This document shows positions 29,691 to 39,191 of a DNA stretch of 64,000 bases, piece after piece; the stretch's first letter is position 1; each line of letters opens with the position of its first letter. Made by a program: the position numbers and the translations under genes. The notes beneath the pieces are model-generated. The model made no database searches. It had not been told where the DNA came from and saw nothing but the letters and a program-made list of their open reading frames with translations. The DNA comes from Pseudomonas sp. ADAK18 (lineage in GTDB: Bacteria; Pseudomonadota; Gammaproteobacteria; Pseudomonadales; Pseudomonadaceae): positions 4,195,001 to 4,259,000 of the forward strand of contig NZ_CP052859.1 in the NCBI RefSeq assembly GCF_012935695.1, given 5' to 3'.

Positions 29691-29724
29691 AGCCCCCGCT
29701 GCCGCAAGGCAACGGGGGCTTTTC
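29691..29724. terminator. Bidirectional terminator between hydrolase gene and kup
   Basis: AGCCCCCG…CGGGGGCT stem enclosing a smaller TGCC/GGCA hairpin, flanked by A-run and T-run. Confidence 0.85.
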
Positions 29725-29731
29725 ATTGGGC

Positions 29732-31633
29732 TTACATTTCTACCTGAGTGCCCAGCTCAATCACCCGGTTCACCGGCAGCTTGAAGAAGCGCAGGTTGCC
29801 GTTGGCGTTCTTGAGCATGAAGGCGAACAACGCTTCTCGCCAGCGCGCCATGCCATCGAGCTTGGAGGCAATGACCGTCTCGCGGCTGAGGAAGTAGGTG
29901 GTACGCATTGGGCTGAAATCCAGGTCGTCCAAGTGGCACAGTTTCAGCGCCTCGGGCACGTCTGGCTCATCGACGAAGCCAAAGTGCAGGATCACCCGGA
30001 AGAACCCATCACCGTAGGAATCGACCTCAAAACGGCGCTGGGCCGGCACACGGGGAATGTCCTCGTAGACCACCGTCAGCAACACCACCTGCTCGTGCAG
30101 TACCTGGTTATGCAGCAGGTTATGCAACAGGGCATGAGGCACCGCATCAGGCCGTGCGGTCAGGAACACCGCCGTGCCCTGCACCCGATGGGGCGGCTGT
30201 ACGCGGATACTGCTGATAAAAATCGGTAGCGGCAGCCCACCCTCATCCAGGCGATCCACCAACAGCTCCTTACCGCGCTTCCAGGTGGTCATCAGGACAA
30301 ACAACACAATCCCCGCCAATACCGGGAAGGCACCGCCCTGGACGATCTTCGGCACGTTGGCGGCAAAGAACAGCCCGTCCACCAGCAGGAAACCGATCAA
30401 CACAGGGATCGCCAACACCGGTGGCCATTTCCACAGCAACAGCATCACCGCCGACACCAGGATACTGGTGATCAACATGGTGCCCGTCACTGCTACGCCG
30501 TAGGCCGACGCCAGGGCGTTAGAGGACTCGAAGCCCAGCACCAAAAGGATTACGCCAAACATCAATGTCCAGTTCACCGCTCCGATGTAGATCTGGCCCT
30601 GTTCGGCACTGGAGGTGTGCTGGATGTGCATACGCGGGATGTAACCGAGCTGGATCGCCTGGCGGGTCAGGGAGAACGCCCCGGAAATCACCGCCTGGGA
30701 CGCAATCACCGTCGCCAGGGTCGACAGCACCACCAACGGAACCAAGGCCCAGCTCGGCGCCAACAGGTAAAACGGGTTACGCGCGGCTTCCGGATTTTCC
30801 AGCAACAGCGCGCCCTGGCCGAAATAGTTGAGTACCAGCGCCGGCAGCACCAAGGCGAACCAGGCGCGGGCAATCGGCTTGCGGCCGAAGTGGCCCATGT
30901 CGGCGTACAAGGCTTCGGCACCCGTCAGCGCCAGCACCACCGCACCGAGAATCGCCACCCCCATGCCAGGGTGGACGATAAAGAAGCGCACGCCCCAGAC
31001 AGGGTTCAGCGCGTTGAGCACCTCAGGATGCTGGGCAATCCCATGCACGCCCAGGCCAGCCAGTACCAGGAACCACACCACCATCACCGGCCCGAACAGC
31101 TTGCCGATACGGTCGGTGCCGTGTTTCTGGATCAGGAACAGCGCCACCAGAACCACCAGCGCCAACGGCACGACCCAGCGCTCAAGGCCATCGAAGGCCA
31201 ACTCCAAGCCTTCCACCGCCGACAACACCGAGATCGCCGGGGTGATCATACTGTCGCCGTAAAACAGCGCCGCGCCGATCAAGCCAAGAATCACCAACAC
31301 CGCGCGCAGCCGTGGATAAGGTGCCGCCGCCCGCCGGGCCAGCGCCGTCAGGGCCATGATGCCGCCCTCGCCCTGGTTGTCCGCACGCAGGATAAACAGC
31401 ACGTACTTGATCGAAACGACCCAGACCAGCGACCAGAAAATCAGCGCCAGAATCCCGAAGACCCCGTCGTGGTTGACCTGAACCCCGTAACCACCAGCAA
31501 ACACCTCTTTGAGGGTATAGAGCGGGCTGGTGCCGATATCGCCGTAAACCACCCCCACTGCGGCCACCAGCATGCCGATCGGCTTTGCGTTGGAATGCTC
31601 GGCACCTGCTGCCTGACTACTTGCCTGACCCAT
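29732..31633 (-). CDS. kup: Low-affinity potassium uptake protein Kup
   Basis: 633 residues with 12 TM helices and a cytosolic C-terminal domain of about 170 residues. The N-terminal signature [18 protein letters not shown] and the following [17 protein letters not shown] are diagnostic of the KUP/HAK family. Proton-coupled K+ import, important at low pH or when other systems are off. GGAG 7 nt before the ATG supports the start. Single-gene unit. Confidence 0.96.
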   Translation of the reverse strand: MGQASSQAAGAEHSNAKPIGMLVAAVGVVYGDIGTSPLYTLKEVFAGGYGVQVNHDGVFGILALIFWSLVWVVSIKYVLFILRADNQGEGGIMALTALARRAAAPYPRLRAVLVILGLIGAALFYGDSMITPAISVLSAVEGLELAFDGLERWVVPLALVVLVALFLIQKHGTDRIGKLFGPVMVVWFLVLAGLGVHGIAQHPEVLNALNPVWGVRFFIVHPGMGVAILGAVVLALTGAEALYADMGHFGRKPIARAWFALVLPALVLNYFGQGALLLENPEAARNPFYLLAPSWALVPLVVLSTLATVIASQAVISGAFSLTRQAIQLGYIPRMHIQHTSSAEQGQIYIGAVNWTLMFGVILLVLGFESSNALASAYGVAVTGTMLITSILVSAVMLLLWKWPPVLAIPVLIGFLLVDGLFFAANVPKIVQGGAFPVLAGIVLFVLMTTWKRGKELLVDRLDEGGLPLPIFISSIRVQPPHRVQGTAVFLTARPDAVPHALLHNLLHNQVLHEQVVLLTVVYEDIPRVPAQRRFEVDSYGDGFFRVILHFGFVDEPDVPEALKLCHLDDLDFSPMRTTYFLSRETVIASKLDGMARWREALFAFMLKNANGNLRFFKLPVNRVIELGTQVEM

Positions 31634-31938
31634 TAACCACTCCTGCCCTTTTTTGACCTGAGGTCTTTTATAAACAGCACATCCGTAGGCCGGCGCCTAA
31701 GCTGTGCACAGCATGCGCTGTTTTACTTCTCGTTACAGACGATTTATTGACCACAGGGTTTCACCCAGGTGCAACGGCGCGAAGCATAGCGCAGCACTCG
31801 TCGTATTTCCCTGCATAAAGCTGGTCAAGAGCGATTCCCGTCGATAGAATTGCGCACTTTTTGATCAGAGGCACACCAAGTGCCCGTCCGCCGCCTTGCC
31901 CTTCACGGTGGCGGCGTCATTCAATGCCGAGGTTAGAC
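31634..31938. other. Intergenic region kup / rimO
   Basis: 305 bp between divergent genes. A TAGAAT -10-like hexamer lies near 31845, with a poor -35 17 bp upstream, and GAGG stands 6 nt before the rimO ATG. A TTG-initiated extension of rimO back to 31861 is open but has no ribosome site. No hairpins or known riboswitch seen. Confidence 0.5.
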
Positions 31939-33279
31939 ATGTCCACCACCATCGCAAAAGCCAACCCCAAGGTCGGCTTTGTATCCCTGGGTTGCCCAAA
32001 GGCTCTGGTCGACTCTGAACGCATCCTCACCCAGCTGCGCATGGAAGGCTATGACGTCGTGTCCACCTACCAGGACGCGGACGTGGTGGTGGTCAACACT
32101 TGTGGTTTTATCGACTCGGCCAAGGCGGAATCCCTGGAAGTGATCGGCGAAGCCATCAAGGAAAACGGCAAGGTCATCGTCACCGGCTGCATGGGTGTCG
32201 AAGAAGGCAACATCCGCAAGGTGCACCCGAGCGTGCTGGCCGTGACCGGCCCGCAGCAGTACGAGCAGGTGGTTAATGCCGTGCACCAAGTGGTCCCACC
32301 GCGTCAGGATCACAACCCACTGATCGATCTGGTACCGCCACAAGGCATCAAGCTGACCCCGCGTCACTATGCGTACCTGAAGATTTCCGAAGGCTGCAAC
32401 CACAGCTGCAGCTTCTGCATCATCCCGTCGATGCGCGGCAAGCTGGTGAGCCGTCCGGTGGGTGACGTACTGGACGAGGCCCAGCGCCTGGTCAAGTCCG
32501 GCGTCAAAGAGTTGCTGGTGATTTCCCAGGACACCAGCGCCTACGGCGTCGACATCAAGTACCGCACAGGCTTCTGGAACGGCGCGCCGGTGAAAACCCG
32601 CATGACCGAACTCTGCGAAGCCTTGAGCAGCCTCGGCGTGTGGGTACGCCTGCACTACGTCTACCCGTACCCGCACGTTGACGAGCTGATCCCGTTGATG
32701 GCCGCCGGCAAGATCCTGCCGTACCTGGACATCCCGTTCCAACACGCCAGCCCGAAAATCCTCAAGGCCATGAAACGCCCGGCCTTCGAAGACAAAACCC
32801 TGGCGCGGATCAAGAACTGGCGCGAGATCTGCCCGGAACTGATCATCCGCTCCACGTTCATCGTCGGCTTCCCCGGCGAGACAGAAGAAGACTTCCAGTA
32901 CCTGCTGGACTGGCTGACCGAAGCACAACTGGACCGCGTTGGCTGCTTCCAGTACTCACCGGTGGAAGGTGCTCCGGCCAACCTGCTGGACGCAGCGATT
33001 GTTCCAGATGACGTCAAGCAAGACCGTTGGGAGCGTTTCATGGCGCACCAACAGGCCATTAGCTCGGCGCGCCTGCAACTGCGCATCGGCCGGGAGATCG
33101 AAGTGCTGATCGACGAAGTCGACGAGCAAGGCGCGGTTGGCCGCTGCTTCTTCGACGCACCGGAAATCGACGGTAACGTGTTTATCGACGATGCCAGCGA
33201 CCTGAAACCAGGTGACAAAGTCTGGTGCACCGTGACGGATGCCGACGAGTACGACCTCTGGGCTGAAAAGCGCGCATAA
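31939..33279 (+). CDS. rimO: Ribosomal protein S12 methylthiotransferase RimO
   Basis: 446 residues: N-terminal UPF0004 domain with its three Fe-S Cys (LGCPKA, NTCGF, TGCMG), radical-SAM motif CNHSCSFC (CxxxCxxC) at about residues 155-162, and a C-terminal TRAM domain. It adds a methylthio group to Asp88 of ribosomal protein S12. The conserved [16 protein letters not shown] start supports the ATG at 31939. Confidence 0.96.
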   Translation: MSTTIAKANPKVGFVSLGCPKALVDSERILTQLRMEGYDVVSTYQDADVVVVNTCGFIDSAKAESLEVIGEAIKENGKVIVTGCMGVEEGNIRKVHPSVLAVTGPQQYEQVVNAVHQVVPPRQDHNPLIDLVPPQGIKLTPRHYAYLKISEGCNHSCSFCIIPSMRGKLVSRPVGDVLDEAQRLVKSGVKELLVISQDTSAYGVDIKYRTGFWNGAPVKTRMTELCEALSSLGVWVRLHYVYPYPHVDELIPLMAAGKILPYLDIPFQHASPKILKAMKRPAFEDKTLARIKNWREICPELIIRSTFIVGFPGETEEDFQYLLDWLTEAQLDRVGCFQYSPVEGAPANLLDAAIVPDDVKQDRWERFMAHQQAISSARLQLRIGREIEVLIDEVDEQGAVGRCFFDAPEIDGNVFIDDASDLKPGDKVWCTVTDADEYDLWAEKRA

Positions 33280-33297
33280 GGTGTAAAGAATTGAAAA

Positions 33298-33331
33298 AGC
33301 CCCGCTCTTTAACAAGATGCGGGGCTTTTTT
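33298..33331 (+). terminator. Intrinsic terminator after rimO
   Basis: AGCCCCGC…GCGGGGCT stem, 13-nt loop, followed by TTTTTT, 19 nt after the stop. Confidence 0.85.
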
Positions 33332-33382
33332 AGGTCTATCGTTTTGCCCATCAGCGCCAATCATTGGCAAGGGGCAGCGGGC

Positions 33383-33856
33383 ATGCGTCAGCATTCGGTT
33401 ATCCATACACCCAAATCCAGCGACTATCAGGAACTGGCCCGCATCTGGGAGGCGTCGGTGCGAGCCACCCATGACTTCCTGCCGGACAGTTACATCGAGT
33501 TGCTGAAAAACCTGGTGCTGACCCGCTACCTGGATGCAGTGATGCTGATCTGCACCAAGGACTCGCGCCAGCACATCACCGGCTTTGCGGGCGTGGCGGC
33601 GGGCAAGGTCGAGATGCTGTTTATCGACCCTGCACACCGTGGCCAGGGCCTGGGCCGACAACTGCTGCGCTATGCGATCGAGCAGTTGAATGCCGATGAG
33701 CTGGACGTCAACGAACAGAACCCGCAAGCCCTGGGGTTCTACTTCAAACAGGGTTTTGAAGTCATCGGACGCACCGACCATGACGGCATGGGGCAACCTT
33801 ATCCTTTGCTGCATATGCGTTTGCGCCAGGGACAGCAGCAGGCGCGCAGTGGCTAA
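33383..33856 (+). CDS. GNAT acetyltransferase, YjaB-like
   Basis: 157 residues. The acetyl-CoA motif is HRGQGLGRQLL (Q/RxxGxG/A) at about residue 88. ATHDFL, LDVNEQN and YPLLHMR match E. coli YjaB, an acetyltransferase with a partly known role. AAGGGG 8 nt before the ATG at 33383 fixes the start; a longer frame upstream runs through the rimO terminator and is rejected. Confidence 0.8.
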   Translation: MRQHSVIHTPKSSDYQELARIWEASVRATHDFLPDSYIELLKNLVLTRYLDAVMLICTKDSRQHITGFAGVAAGKVEMLFIDPAHRGQGLGRQLLRYAIEQLNADELDVNEQNPQALGFYFKQGFEVIGRTDHDGMGQPYPLLHMRLRQGQQQARSG

Positions 33857-33938
33857 AAGCCGCAGCACTGAAATGGGGCCGGGATTAACCGGCGCCACAC
33901 AGGTACAATAGCAGCCCCCTTTTGTTACGGCCCTTGTC

Positions 33939-34649
33939 ATGACTGACCCCATACGTCTCTCCAAACGCCTCATCGAACTGGTCGGCTGCTCCCGTCGGGA
34001 GGCTGAGCTGTTCATCGAAGGCGGCTGGGTCACGGTGGACGGCGAAGTGATCGACGAACCGCAGTTCAAGGTCGCCACCCAAAAAGTCGAACTGGACCCC
34101 GACGCCAAGGCCACGGCCCCGGAGCCGGTGACCATCCTGCTGCACGCACCGGCTGGCGTGGACGCCGAGACTGCGATGCAGTCCATCAGCGCCGAGACCC
34201 TGTCGGATGAGCACCGCTTCGGCAAGCGCCCGCTCAAGGGCCACTTCCTGCGCCTGACCGCCAGCGCCGACCTGCAAGCCAACGCCAGCGGTCTGCTGGT
34301 GTTTACCCAGGACTGGAAAATCCTGCGCAAATTGACAGCCGATGCTGCCAAGATCGAGCAGGAGTACGTGGTTGAAGTGTCCGGGGACATGGTTGCACAC
34401 GGCCTCAACCGCCTGAACCATGGCCTGACGTACAAGGGCAAGGAGTTGCCAGCGGTGAAAGCCAGCTGGCAGAACGAGAACCGCCTGCGCTTTGCGCTGA
34501 AAAATCCGCAACCGGGTGTGATTGCCTTGTTCTGCGAAGCCGTTGGCTTGAAGGTCGTCGCCATTCGACGCATCCGCATTGGCGGAGTCTCCATCGGCAA
34601 AGTGCCGGTGGGCCAATGGCGCTATCTGTCCGGCAAAGAGAAGTTCTAA
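33939..34649 (+). CDS. S4-domain, pseudouridine-synthase-like protein lacking the catalytic Asp
   Basis: 236 residues: N-terminal S4 RNA-binding domain (RLSKRLIELVGCSRREAELFI as seen in RsuA/RluF, about 5-50) and a RsuA/RluB/E/F-like C-terminal fold ending in IRIGGVSIGKVPVGQWRYL. The catalytic GRLDxxTxGLL motif reads SADLQANASGLLVFTQD, so the essential Asp is replaced (Gln by my alignment). The LNKP and NRQIRR motifs are also lost. It should bind structured RNA, but activity as a pseudouridine synthase is doubtful. Usually annotated rRNA pseudouridine synthase in pseudomonads. Confidence 0.75.
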   Translation: MTDPIRLSKRLIELVGCSRREAELFIEGGWVTVDGEVIDEPQFKVATQKVELDPDAKATAPEPVTILLHAPAGVDAETAMQSISAETLSDEHRFGKRPLKGHFLRLTASADLQANASGLLVFTQDWKILRKLTADAAKIEQEYVVEVSGDMVAHGLNRLNHGLTYKGKELPAVKASWQNENRLRFALKNPQPGVIALFCEAVGLKVVAIRRIRIGGVSIGKVPVGQWRYLSGKEKF

Positions 34650-34725
34650 CCGCTCTTTCGCCGCCGAACCTCTCGACACCGCCTCTCTGGGCGGTGTTCA
34701 CAGTTGAATGACCAGGATTGCCAAC

Positions 34726-35187
34726 ATGATTCACAACGACGTACTGCGCAGCGTGCGCTACATGCTCGACATCAGCGACAACAAGATGGTCGAGATCATC
34801 AAGCTCGGCGGCATGGATGTCACCAAGGACGACCTGCTGACCTACCTCAAGAAAGACGAAGAAGAAGGCTTTGTGTTCTGCCCGGACGACGTCATGGCGC
34901 ATTTCCTCGATGGACTGGTGATCTTCAAGCGTGGCAAGGACGAGAGCCGTCCACCACAGCCGATCGAGTTGCCGGTGACCAACAACATCATCCTGAAGAA
35001 ACTGCGGGTCGCCTTCGAACTGAAGGAAGACGATATGCACGCCATCCTCAAGGCTTCCGAGTTCCCAGTGTCCAAGCCGGAACTGAGCGCACTGTTCCGC
35101 AAATTCGGCCACACCAACTACCGCACTTGTGGCGATCAGTTGCTGCGCAACTTCCTCAAGGGCCTGACGCTGCGCGTTCGCGCCTAA
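34726..35187 (+). CDS. DUF1456 (YehS-like) protein
   Basis: 153 residues, two copies of an approximately 65-residue helical repeat: IHNDVLRSVRYMLDISDNKM near residue 2 and NNIILKKLRVAFELKEDDMH near residue 87. Resembles E. coli YehS; function unknown. The ATG at 34726 is favoured over an upstream one because the conserved family start is MIHNDVLR and AGGA is about 9 nt before it. TrmO follows after 3 nt. Confidence 0.83.
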   Translation: MIHNDVLRSVRYMLDISDNKMVEIIKLGGMDVTKDDLLTYLKKDEEEGFVFCPDDVMAHFLDGLVIFKRGKDESRPPQPIELPVTNNIILKKLRVAFELKEDDMHAILKASEFPVSKPELSALFRKFGHTNYRTCGDQLLRNFLKGLTLRVRA

Positions 35188-35190
35188 GCC

Positions 35191-35886
35191 ATGAGCTACA
35201 GCGTCTCGCCCATCGGCTTCGTCCGCTCCTGCTTCAAGGAGAAGTTCGCCATCCCGCGCCAGCCGCAACTGGCGCCCGCTGCCCGAGGCGTGCTGGAGTT
35301 GGTGGCGCCGTTCGATCAGGGCGAGGCGATACAAGGCCTGGAACAGGTCAGCCACGTGTGGTTGCTGTTTCTGTTTCACCAGGCCCTGGAAGAAAAGCCC
35401 CGCCTGAAAGTCCGCCCGCCGCGCCTGGGGGGTAACAAATCCATGGGGGTTTTTGCCACCCGTGCCACTCACCGCCCCAATGGCATCGGCCAATCGGTGG
35501 TGAAACTAGACAAGGTGGAAGCCAATCGCCTGTGGATATCCGGCATTGACTTGCTGGATGGCACGCCAATTCTCGACATAAAGCCGTATGTGCCCTACGC
35601 CGACATCATCGATACAGCGACCAATAGCATCGCCAGTGCCGCGCCGCAGCTGATTCCCGTGCAGTGGCTGAAGTCTGCCCTGCAACAGGCACAAGGCCAC
35701 GCTCAGCGCCTTGGGGAGCCATTAGTCGCGTTGATTGAGCAGTGTTTGGCACAGGATCCACGACCGGCGTACCAGACGCCAGGGCCCGAGCGGGAATATG
35801 GGGCGCGGTTCTGGGATGTGGACGTGCGGTGGCACTATCCAGAAGCCGGAATGATTTGTGTGCTGGAAGTGGTTGCGGCCGGGTAA
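35191..35886 (+). CDS. trmO: tRNA (t6A37) N6-methyltransferase TrmO
   Basis: 231 residues, YaeB/TsaA family. A single-sheeted beta-barrel SAM-binding domain carries FATRATHRPNGIGQS (about residues 88-102) and DLLDGTPILDIKPYVPYAD (about 110-135). It methylates threonylcarbamoyladenosine at position 37 of tRNA-Thr. It starts 3 nt after the DUF1456 gene, so they form one transcript. Confidence 0.9.
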   Translation: MSYSVSPIGFVRSCFKEKFAIPRQPQLAPAARGVLELVAPFDQGEAIQGLEQVSHVWLLFLFHQALEEKPRLKVRPPRLGGNKSMGVFATRATHRPNGIGQSVVKLDKVEANRLWISGIDLLDGTPILDIKPYVPYADIIDTATNSIASAAPQLIPVQWLKSALQQAQGHAQRLGEPLVALIEQCLAQDPRPAYQTPGPEREYGARFWDVDVRWHYPEAGMICVLEVVAAG

Positions 35887-35901
35887 ACGCCGAAAACAAC
35901 T

Positions 35902-35988
35902 GTGGGAGCGGACTTGCTCGCGAAGGCGGAGTATCAGTTGATGCATATTTGACTGATACATCGCCTTCGCGAGCAAGCCCGCTCCCAC
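35902..35988. repeat. Long REP inverted pair between trmO and fpr
   Basis: GTGGGAGCGGACTTGCTCGC pairs with GCGAGCAAGCCCGCTCCCAC at the other end, with CGAAGGCG/CGCCTTCG and GTATCAG/CTGATAC further in. An eight-T run follows, so it could also terminate the convergent genes on both sides. Confidence 0.85.
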
Positions 35989-36006
35989 ATTTTTTTTGCG
36001 TCGCGT

Positions 36007-36786
36007 TTACTTCTCGACGAACGCACGCTCGATCAGGTAATCACCCGGCTCACGCATACGCGGCGAAACCTTCAGACCGAAGCTGTTCAACACTTCGCTG
36101 GTCTCGTCCAACATGCTCGGGCTGCCACACAGCATGGCGCGGTCGTCCTCGGGGTTGATCGGTGGCAGACCAATGTCAGTGAACAGCTTGCCGCTGCGCA
36201 TCAGGTCGGTCAGGCGGCCTTCGTTTTCGAAGGGCTCGCGGGTCACGGTTGGGTAGTAGATCAACTTGTCACGCAGGGCCTCACCGAAGAACTCGTTCTG
36301 CGGCAGATGCTCGGTGATGAATTCGCGGTAAGCGACTTCGTTGACGTAGCGCACGCCGTGGCACAGGATCACTTTTTCGAAACGCTCGTAGGTTTCCGGA
36401 TCCTGGATAACGCTCATGAACGGCGCCAGACCGGTACCGGTGCTGAGCAGGTACAGGTGTTTGCCCGGCTTCAAATCGTCCAGCACCAGGGTGCCGGTCG
36501 GTTTTTTGCTGATGATGATCTCGTCGCCTTCCTTCAAGTGCTGCAATTGGGAAGTCAGCGGGCCATCCGGGACCTTGATGCTGAAGAACTCCAGATGCTC
36601 TTCCCAGTTCGGGCTGGCAATGGAGTAAGCACGCATGAGAGGGCGGCCGTTAGGCTGTTGCAGGCCGATCATCACGAACTGACCGTTCTCGAAGCGCAGG
36701 CCCGGGTCGCGGGTGCACTTGAAGCTGAACAGAGTGTCGTTCCAGTGATGAACACTGAGGACACGCTCGTGGTTCATGTTGCTCAT
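36007..36786 (-). CDS. fpr: Ferredoxin/flavodoxin–NADP+ reductase
   Basis: 259 residues: FAD-binding RAYSIAS (RxYS, about 51-57), NADP-binding GTGLAPFMSVI (about 116-126) and a C-terminus ending FVEK as in Pseudomonas class I bacterial FPRs. Moves electrons between NADPH and ferredoxin or flavodoxin, including for bacterioferritin iron release and oxidative-stress defence. The ATG at 36786 matches the conserved MSNxNxERVLSVHHW start. Divergent from finR, its known activator in pseudomonads. Confidence 0.95.
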   Translation of the reverse strand: MSNMNHERVLSVHHWNDTLFSFKCTRDPGLRFENGQFVMIGLQQPNGRPLMRAYSIASPNWEEHLEFFSIKVPDGPLTSQLQHLKEGDEIIISKKPTGTLVLDDLKPGKHLYLLSTGTGLAPFMSVIQDPETYERFEKVILCHGVRYVNEVAYREFITEHLPQNEFFGEALRDKLIYYPTVTREPFENEGRLTDLMRSGKLFTDIGLPPINPEDDRAMLCGSPSMLDETSEVLNSFGLKVSPRMREPGDYLIERAFVEK

Positions 36787-36885
36787 GTACGGGGAACTCC
36801 TGGAAATGGGTCTGCGCCAAATGATAGATGCGCAATTGCACAGCATTCTAATGGCGGCGACAATATCTGTTAACTGGATTATTAA

Positions 36886-36898
36886 GATAAGGGTTATC
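36886..36898. promoter_or_regulatory. Candidate FinR binding site between fpr and finR
   Basis: GATAA-GGG-TTATC is a perfect 5-bp-arm palindrome, followed by a second GGTTAT half. It lies 12 bp before finR and about 100 bp before fpr, a usual place for a LysR-type site. Confidence 0.4.
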
Positions 36899-36910
36899 GG
36901 TTATATAGAT

Positions 36911-37837
36911 ATGCGATTTACTCTACGTCAACTGCAAGTCTTCGTCGCCGTCGCCCAGCAGGAAAGCGTCTCGCGCGCTGCTGGCCTTCTGGCCTTATCT
37001 CAATCCGCCGCCAGCACCTCAATTACTGAGCTGGAGCGTCAATCCAGCTGCCAATTGTTCGACCGTGCCGGTAAACGCCTGAGCCTTAATGCCCTCGGCC
37101 GCCAGCTGCTGCCCCAGGCCGTTGCACTGCTGGACCAGGCCAAGGAGATCGAGGACCTGCTCAACGGCAAGTCGGGCTTCGGCTCCCTGGCAGTCGGCGC
37201 CACCCTGACCATCGGTAATTACCTGGCCACGCTGCTGATCGGCAGCTTCATGCAGCAGCACCCGGAGAGCCAGGTGAAGCTGCATGTGCAAAACACCGCG
37301 CATATCGTGCATCAGGTGGCGCACTACGAAATTGATCTGGGTCTAATCGAAGGCGACTGCAGCCACCCGGACATCGAGGTGCAAACCTGGGTGGAAGACG
37401 AACTGGTGGTGTTCTGCGCGCCCCAGCATCACTTAGCCCAGCGCGGCCAAGCCACCATGGAGGAGCTGACTCATGAAGCCTGGATCCTGCGGGAGCAAGG
37501 CTCCGGCACGCGCTTGACCTTCGACCAGGCCATGCGGCATCACCGCAGTGCGTTGAATATCCGCCTGGAGCTGGAACACACCGAGGCCATCAAGCGCGCG
37601 GTGGAGTCGGGACTGGGGATTGGCTGCATCTCACGGTTGGCCCTGCGCGATGCCTTCCGGCGCGGCAGCCTGGTACCGGTAGAAACCCCGGACCTGGACC
37701 TGGCCCGGCAGTTCTATTTCATCTGGCACAAACAGAAATACCAGACCTCGGCCATGCGTGAGTTTCTGGAGCTCTGCCGGTCTTTTACCGCAGGGGTGCA
37801 GCGCAGCGACGAGATCGTGCTGCCCAACATTGCCTGA
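36911..37837 (+). CDS. finR: LysR-type regulator FinR
   Basis: 308 residues: N-terminal winged HTH (LRQLQVFVAVAQQESVSRAA, with SQSAASTSI as recognition helix) and a LysR substrate-binding domain. FinR activates the divergent fpr gene in response to superoxide in P. putida and P. aeruginosa; the name rests on that synteny and family match. dgkA converges 4 nt after its stop. Confidence 0.88.
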   Translation: MRFTLRQLQVFVAVAQQESVSRAAGLLALSQSAASTSITELERQSSCQLFDRAGKRLSLNALGRQLLPQAVALLDQAKEIEDLLNGKSGFGSLAVGATLTIGNYLATLLIGSFMQQHPESQVKLHVQNTAHIVHQVAHYEIDLGLIEGDCSHPDIEVQTWVEDELVVFCAPQHHLAQRGQATMEELTHEAWILREQGSGTRLTFDQAMRHHRSALNIRLELEHTEAIKRAVESGLGIGCISRLALRDAFRRGSLVPVETPDLDLARQFYFIWHKQKYQTSAMREFLELCRSFTAGVQRSDEIVLPNIA

Positions 37838-37841
37838 AGCC

Positions 37842-38204
37842 TTAGATCAGGATCACGGCCCACACCAGGGTAATCATGGTCAACGCCACGAACTGCGCGG
37901 CGCTGCCCATGTCCTTGGCGTTCTTCGACAAGGGGTGACGATCCAGGGAAATCCGGTCAATAGCCGCTTCTACCGCCGAATTGAGCAGTTCGACGATCAA
38001 CGCCAGCAGACAGACCGCGATCAACAACGCCCGTTCGACCCGGCTGACATTCAGGAAAAAACTCAGCGGAATCAGGATGACGTTGAGCAACACCAACTGG
38101 CGAAACGCCGCCTCGCCAGTGAAAGCCGCGCGCAGGCCATCCAGGGAATAACCGCCTGCGTTCAGAATACGTTTGATACCGGTTTGACCTTTGAAAGGCG
38201 ACAT
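37842..38204 (-). CDS. dgkA: Diacylglycerol kinase DgkA
   Basis: 120-residue three-TM integral membrane kinase with the family signature ELLNSAVEAAIDRISL (about 72-87) and SKNAKDMGSAAQF. It phosphorylates diacylglycerol released by membrane-glycan or LPS transferases, returning it to phospholipid synthesis; it could recycle the lipid left by the LTA-synthase-like enzyme of this window. Downstream of erdR with a 75-nt gap. Confidence 0.95.
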   Translation of the reverse strand: MSPFKGQTGIKRILNAGGYSLDGLRAAFTGEAAFRQLVLLNVILIPLSFFLNVSRVERALLIAVCLLALIVELLNSAVEAAIDRISLDRHPLSKNAKDMGSAAQFVALTMITLVWAVILI

Positions 38205-38279
38205 AGAGTAGGCAACTGCAAAAAAAGGAGTGGGGAAACTAGAGCACGCAAAGTCAAAAAAGCGTGAATGTATACCGTC

Positions 38280-38930
38280 TTACTGTTGTGAAATTGACTC
38301 AAGTTGTTGCAAGAGCAGCGCCGCCTGGGTTCGTGTACGCACCCCAAGCTTGCGGAAAATCGCCGTTACATGAGCCTTGATGGTCGCTTCGGACACGCTC
38401 AGCTCGTAGGCAATCTGCTTGTTCAACAACCCTTCGCAAACCATGGTCAGCACCCGGAACTGCTGGGGCGTCAGGCTGGCCAGGCCATCACGTGCGGCCT
38501 TGGCTTCATCGGAGACGTTGATCTCTTCGAACGCTTGTGGCGGCCAGGAGACATCGCCGTCCAGCACCATGCGCACAGCTTTTTGAATCTCTTCCATGGA
38601 ACTGGATTTGGGAATAAAACCGCTGGCCCCGAACTCCTTGGAGCGCACCACCACCGATGCTTCTTCCTGGGCCGAAACCATCACCACGGGAATCTGCGGG
38701 TATTGCCCGCGCAGCAGCACTAGCCCCGAAAAACCATAGGCGCCAGGCATGTTCAGATCCAGCAACACCAGGTCCCAGTCGGATTTTTCGGTGAGGCGGG
38801 TTTCCAGCTCGGCAATACTGGCGACTTCGACCAAACGTACCTCCGGCCCCAGGCCCAGGGTAACGGCCTGATGGAGTGCGCTGCGAAATAGTGGATGGTC
38901 GTCGGCAATCAGGATTTCGTATGTGGCCAT
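38280..38930 (-). CDS. erdR: NarL/LuxR-family response regulator ErdR
   Basis: 216 residues: receiver with phospho-acceptor in LVLLDLNMPG (about Asp57) and a C-terminal LuxR-type HTH (LLNKQIAYELSVSEATIKAH). ErdR (PA3604 in P. aeruginosa) takes part in the ethanol-oxidation and acetate regulatory cascade. The erdR–dgkA order as in P. aeruginosa supports the name. Confidence 0.88.
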   Translation of the reverse strand: MATYEILIADDHPLFRSALHQAVTLGLGPEVRLVEVASIAELETRLTEKSDWDLVLLDLNMPGAYGFSGLVLLRGQYPQIPVVMVSAQEEASVVVRSKEFGASGFIPKSSSMEEIQKAVRMVLDGDVSWPPQAFEEINVSDEAKAARDGLASLTPQQFRVLTMVCEGLLNKQIAYELSVSEATIKAHVTAIFRKLGVRTRTQAALLLQQLESISQQ

Positions 38931-39191
38931 TTTTCAAATGATCCTGTTTTTTATGGGAGCACCGATGGGTTCAGTGCTCGCCAAGGCAACACAAGGTGTC
39001 TGCAAGGCAGGCACCACAGGGCACGTTCAACGCCAAAAGCACAACTCACGACGTTTGAAATTTACGGCGGTGCCCTAATCGGCGCCAAGCATGCCCAGCG
39101 CAGCCTAGGTGGTCAAGCGCTACGCCCGTGGGTATTTTACCGGGTACGACGGTTGCCTTGCCATCATGCCAAGGTCCTCTGGCCAGGATGC

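Noticed and set aside
33317..33383. Longer N-terminus for the GNAT protein
   Set aside because: The extension would run through the rimO terminator; the ATG at 33383 has a proper ribosome site.
35902..35988. Repeated GTGGGAGC/GCTCCCAC palindromes considered as a CRISPR array
   Set aside because: Copies are scattered over the window, palindromic and without regular spacers; they are REP elements. No cas genes are present.
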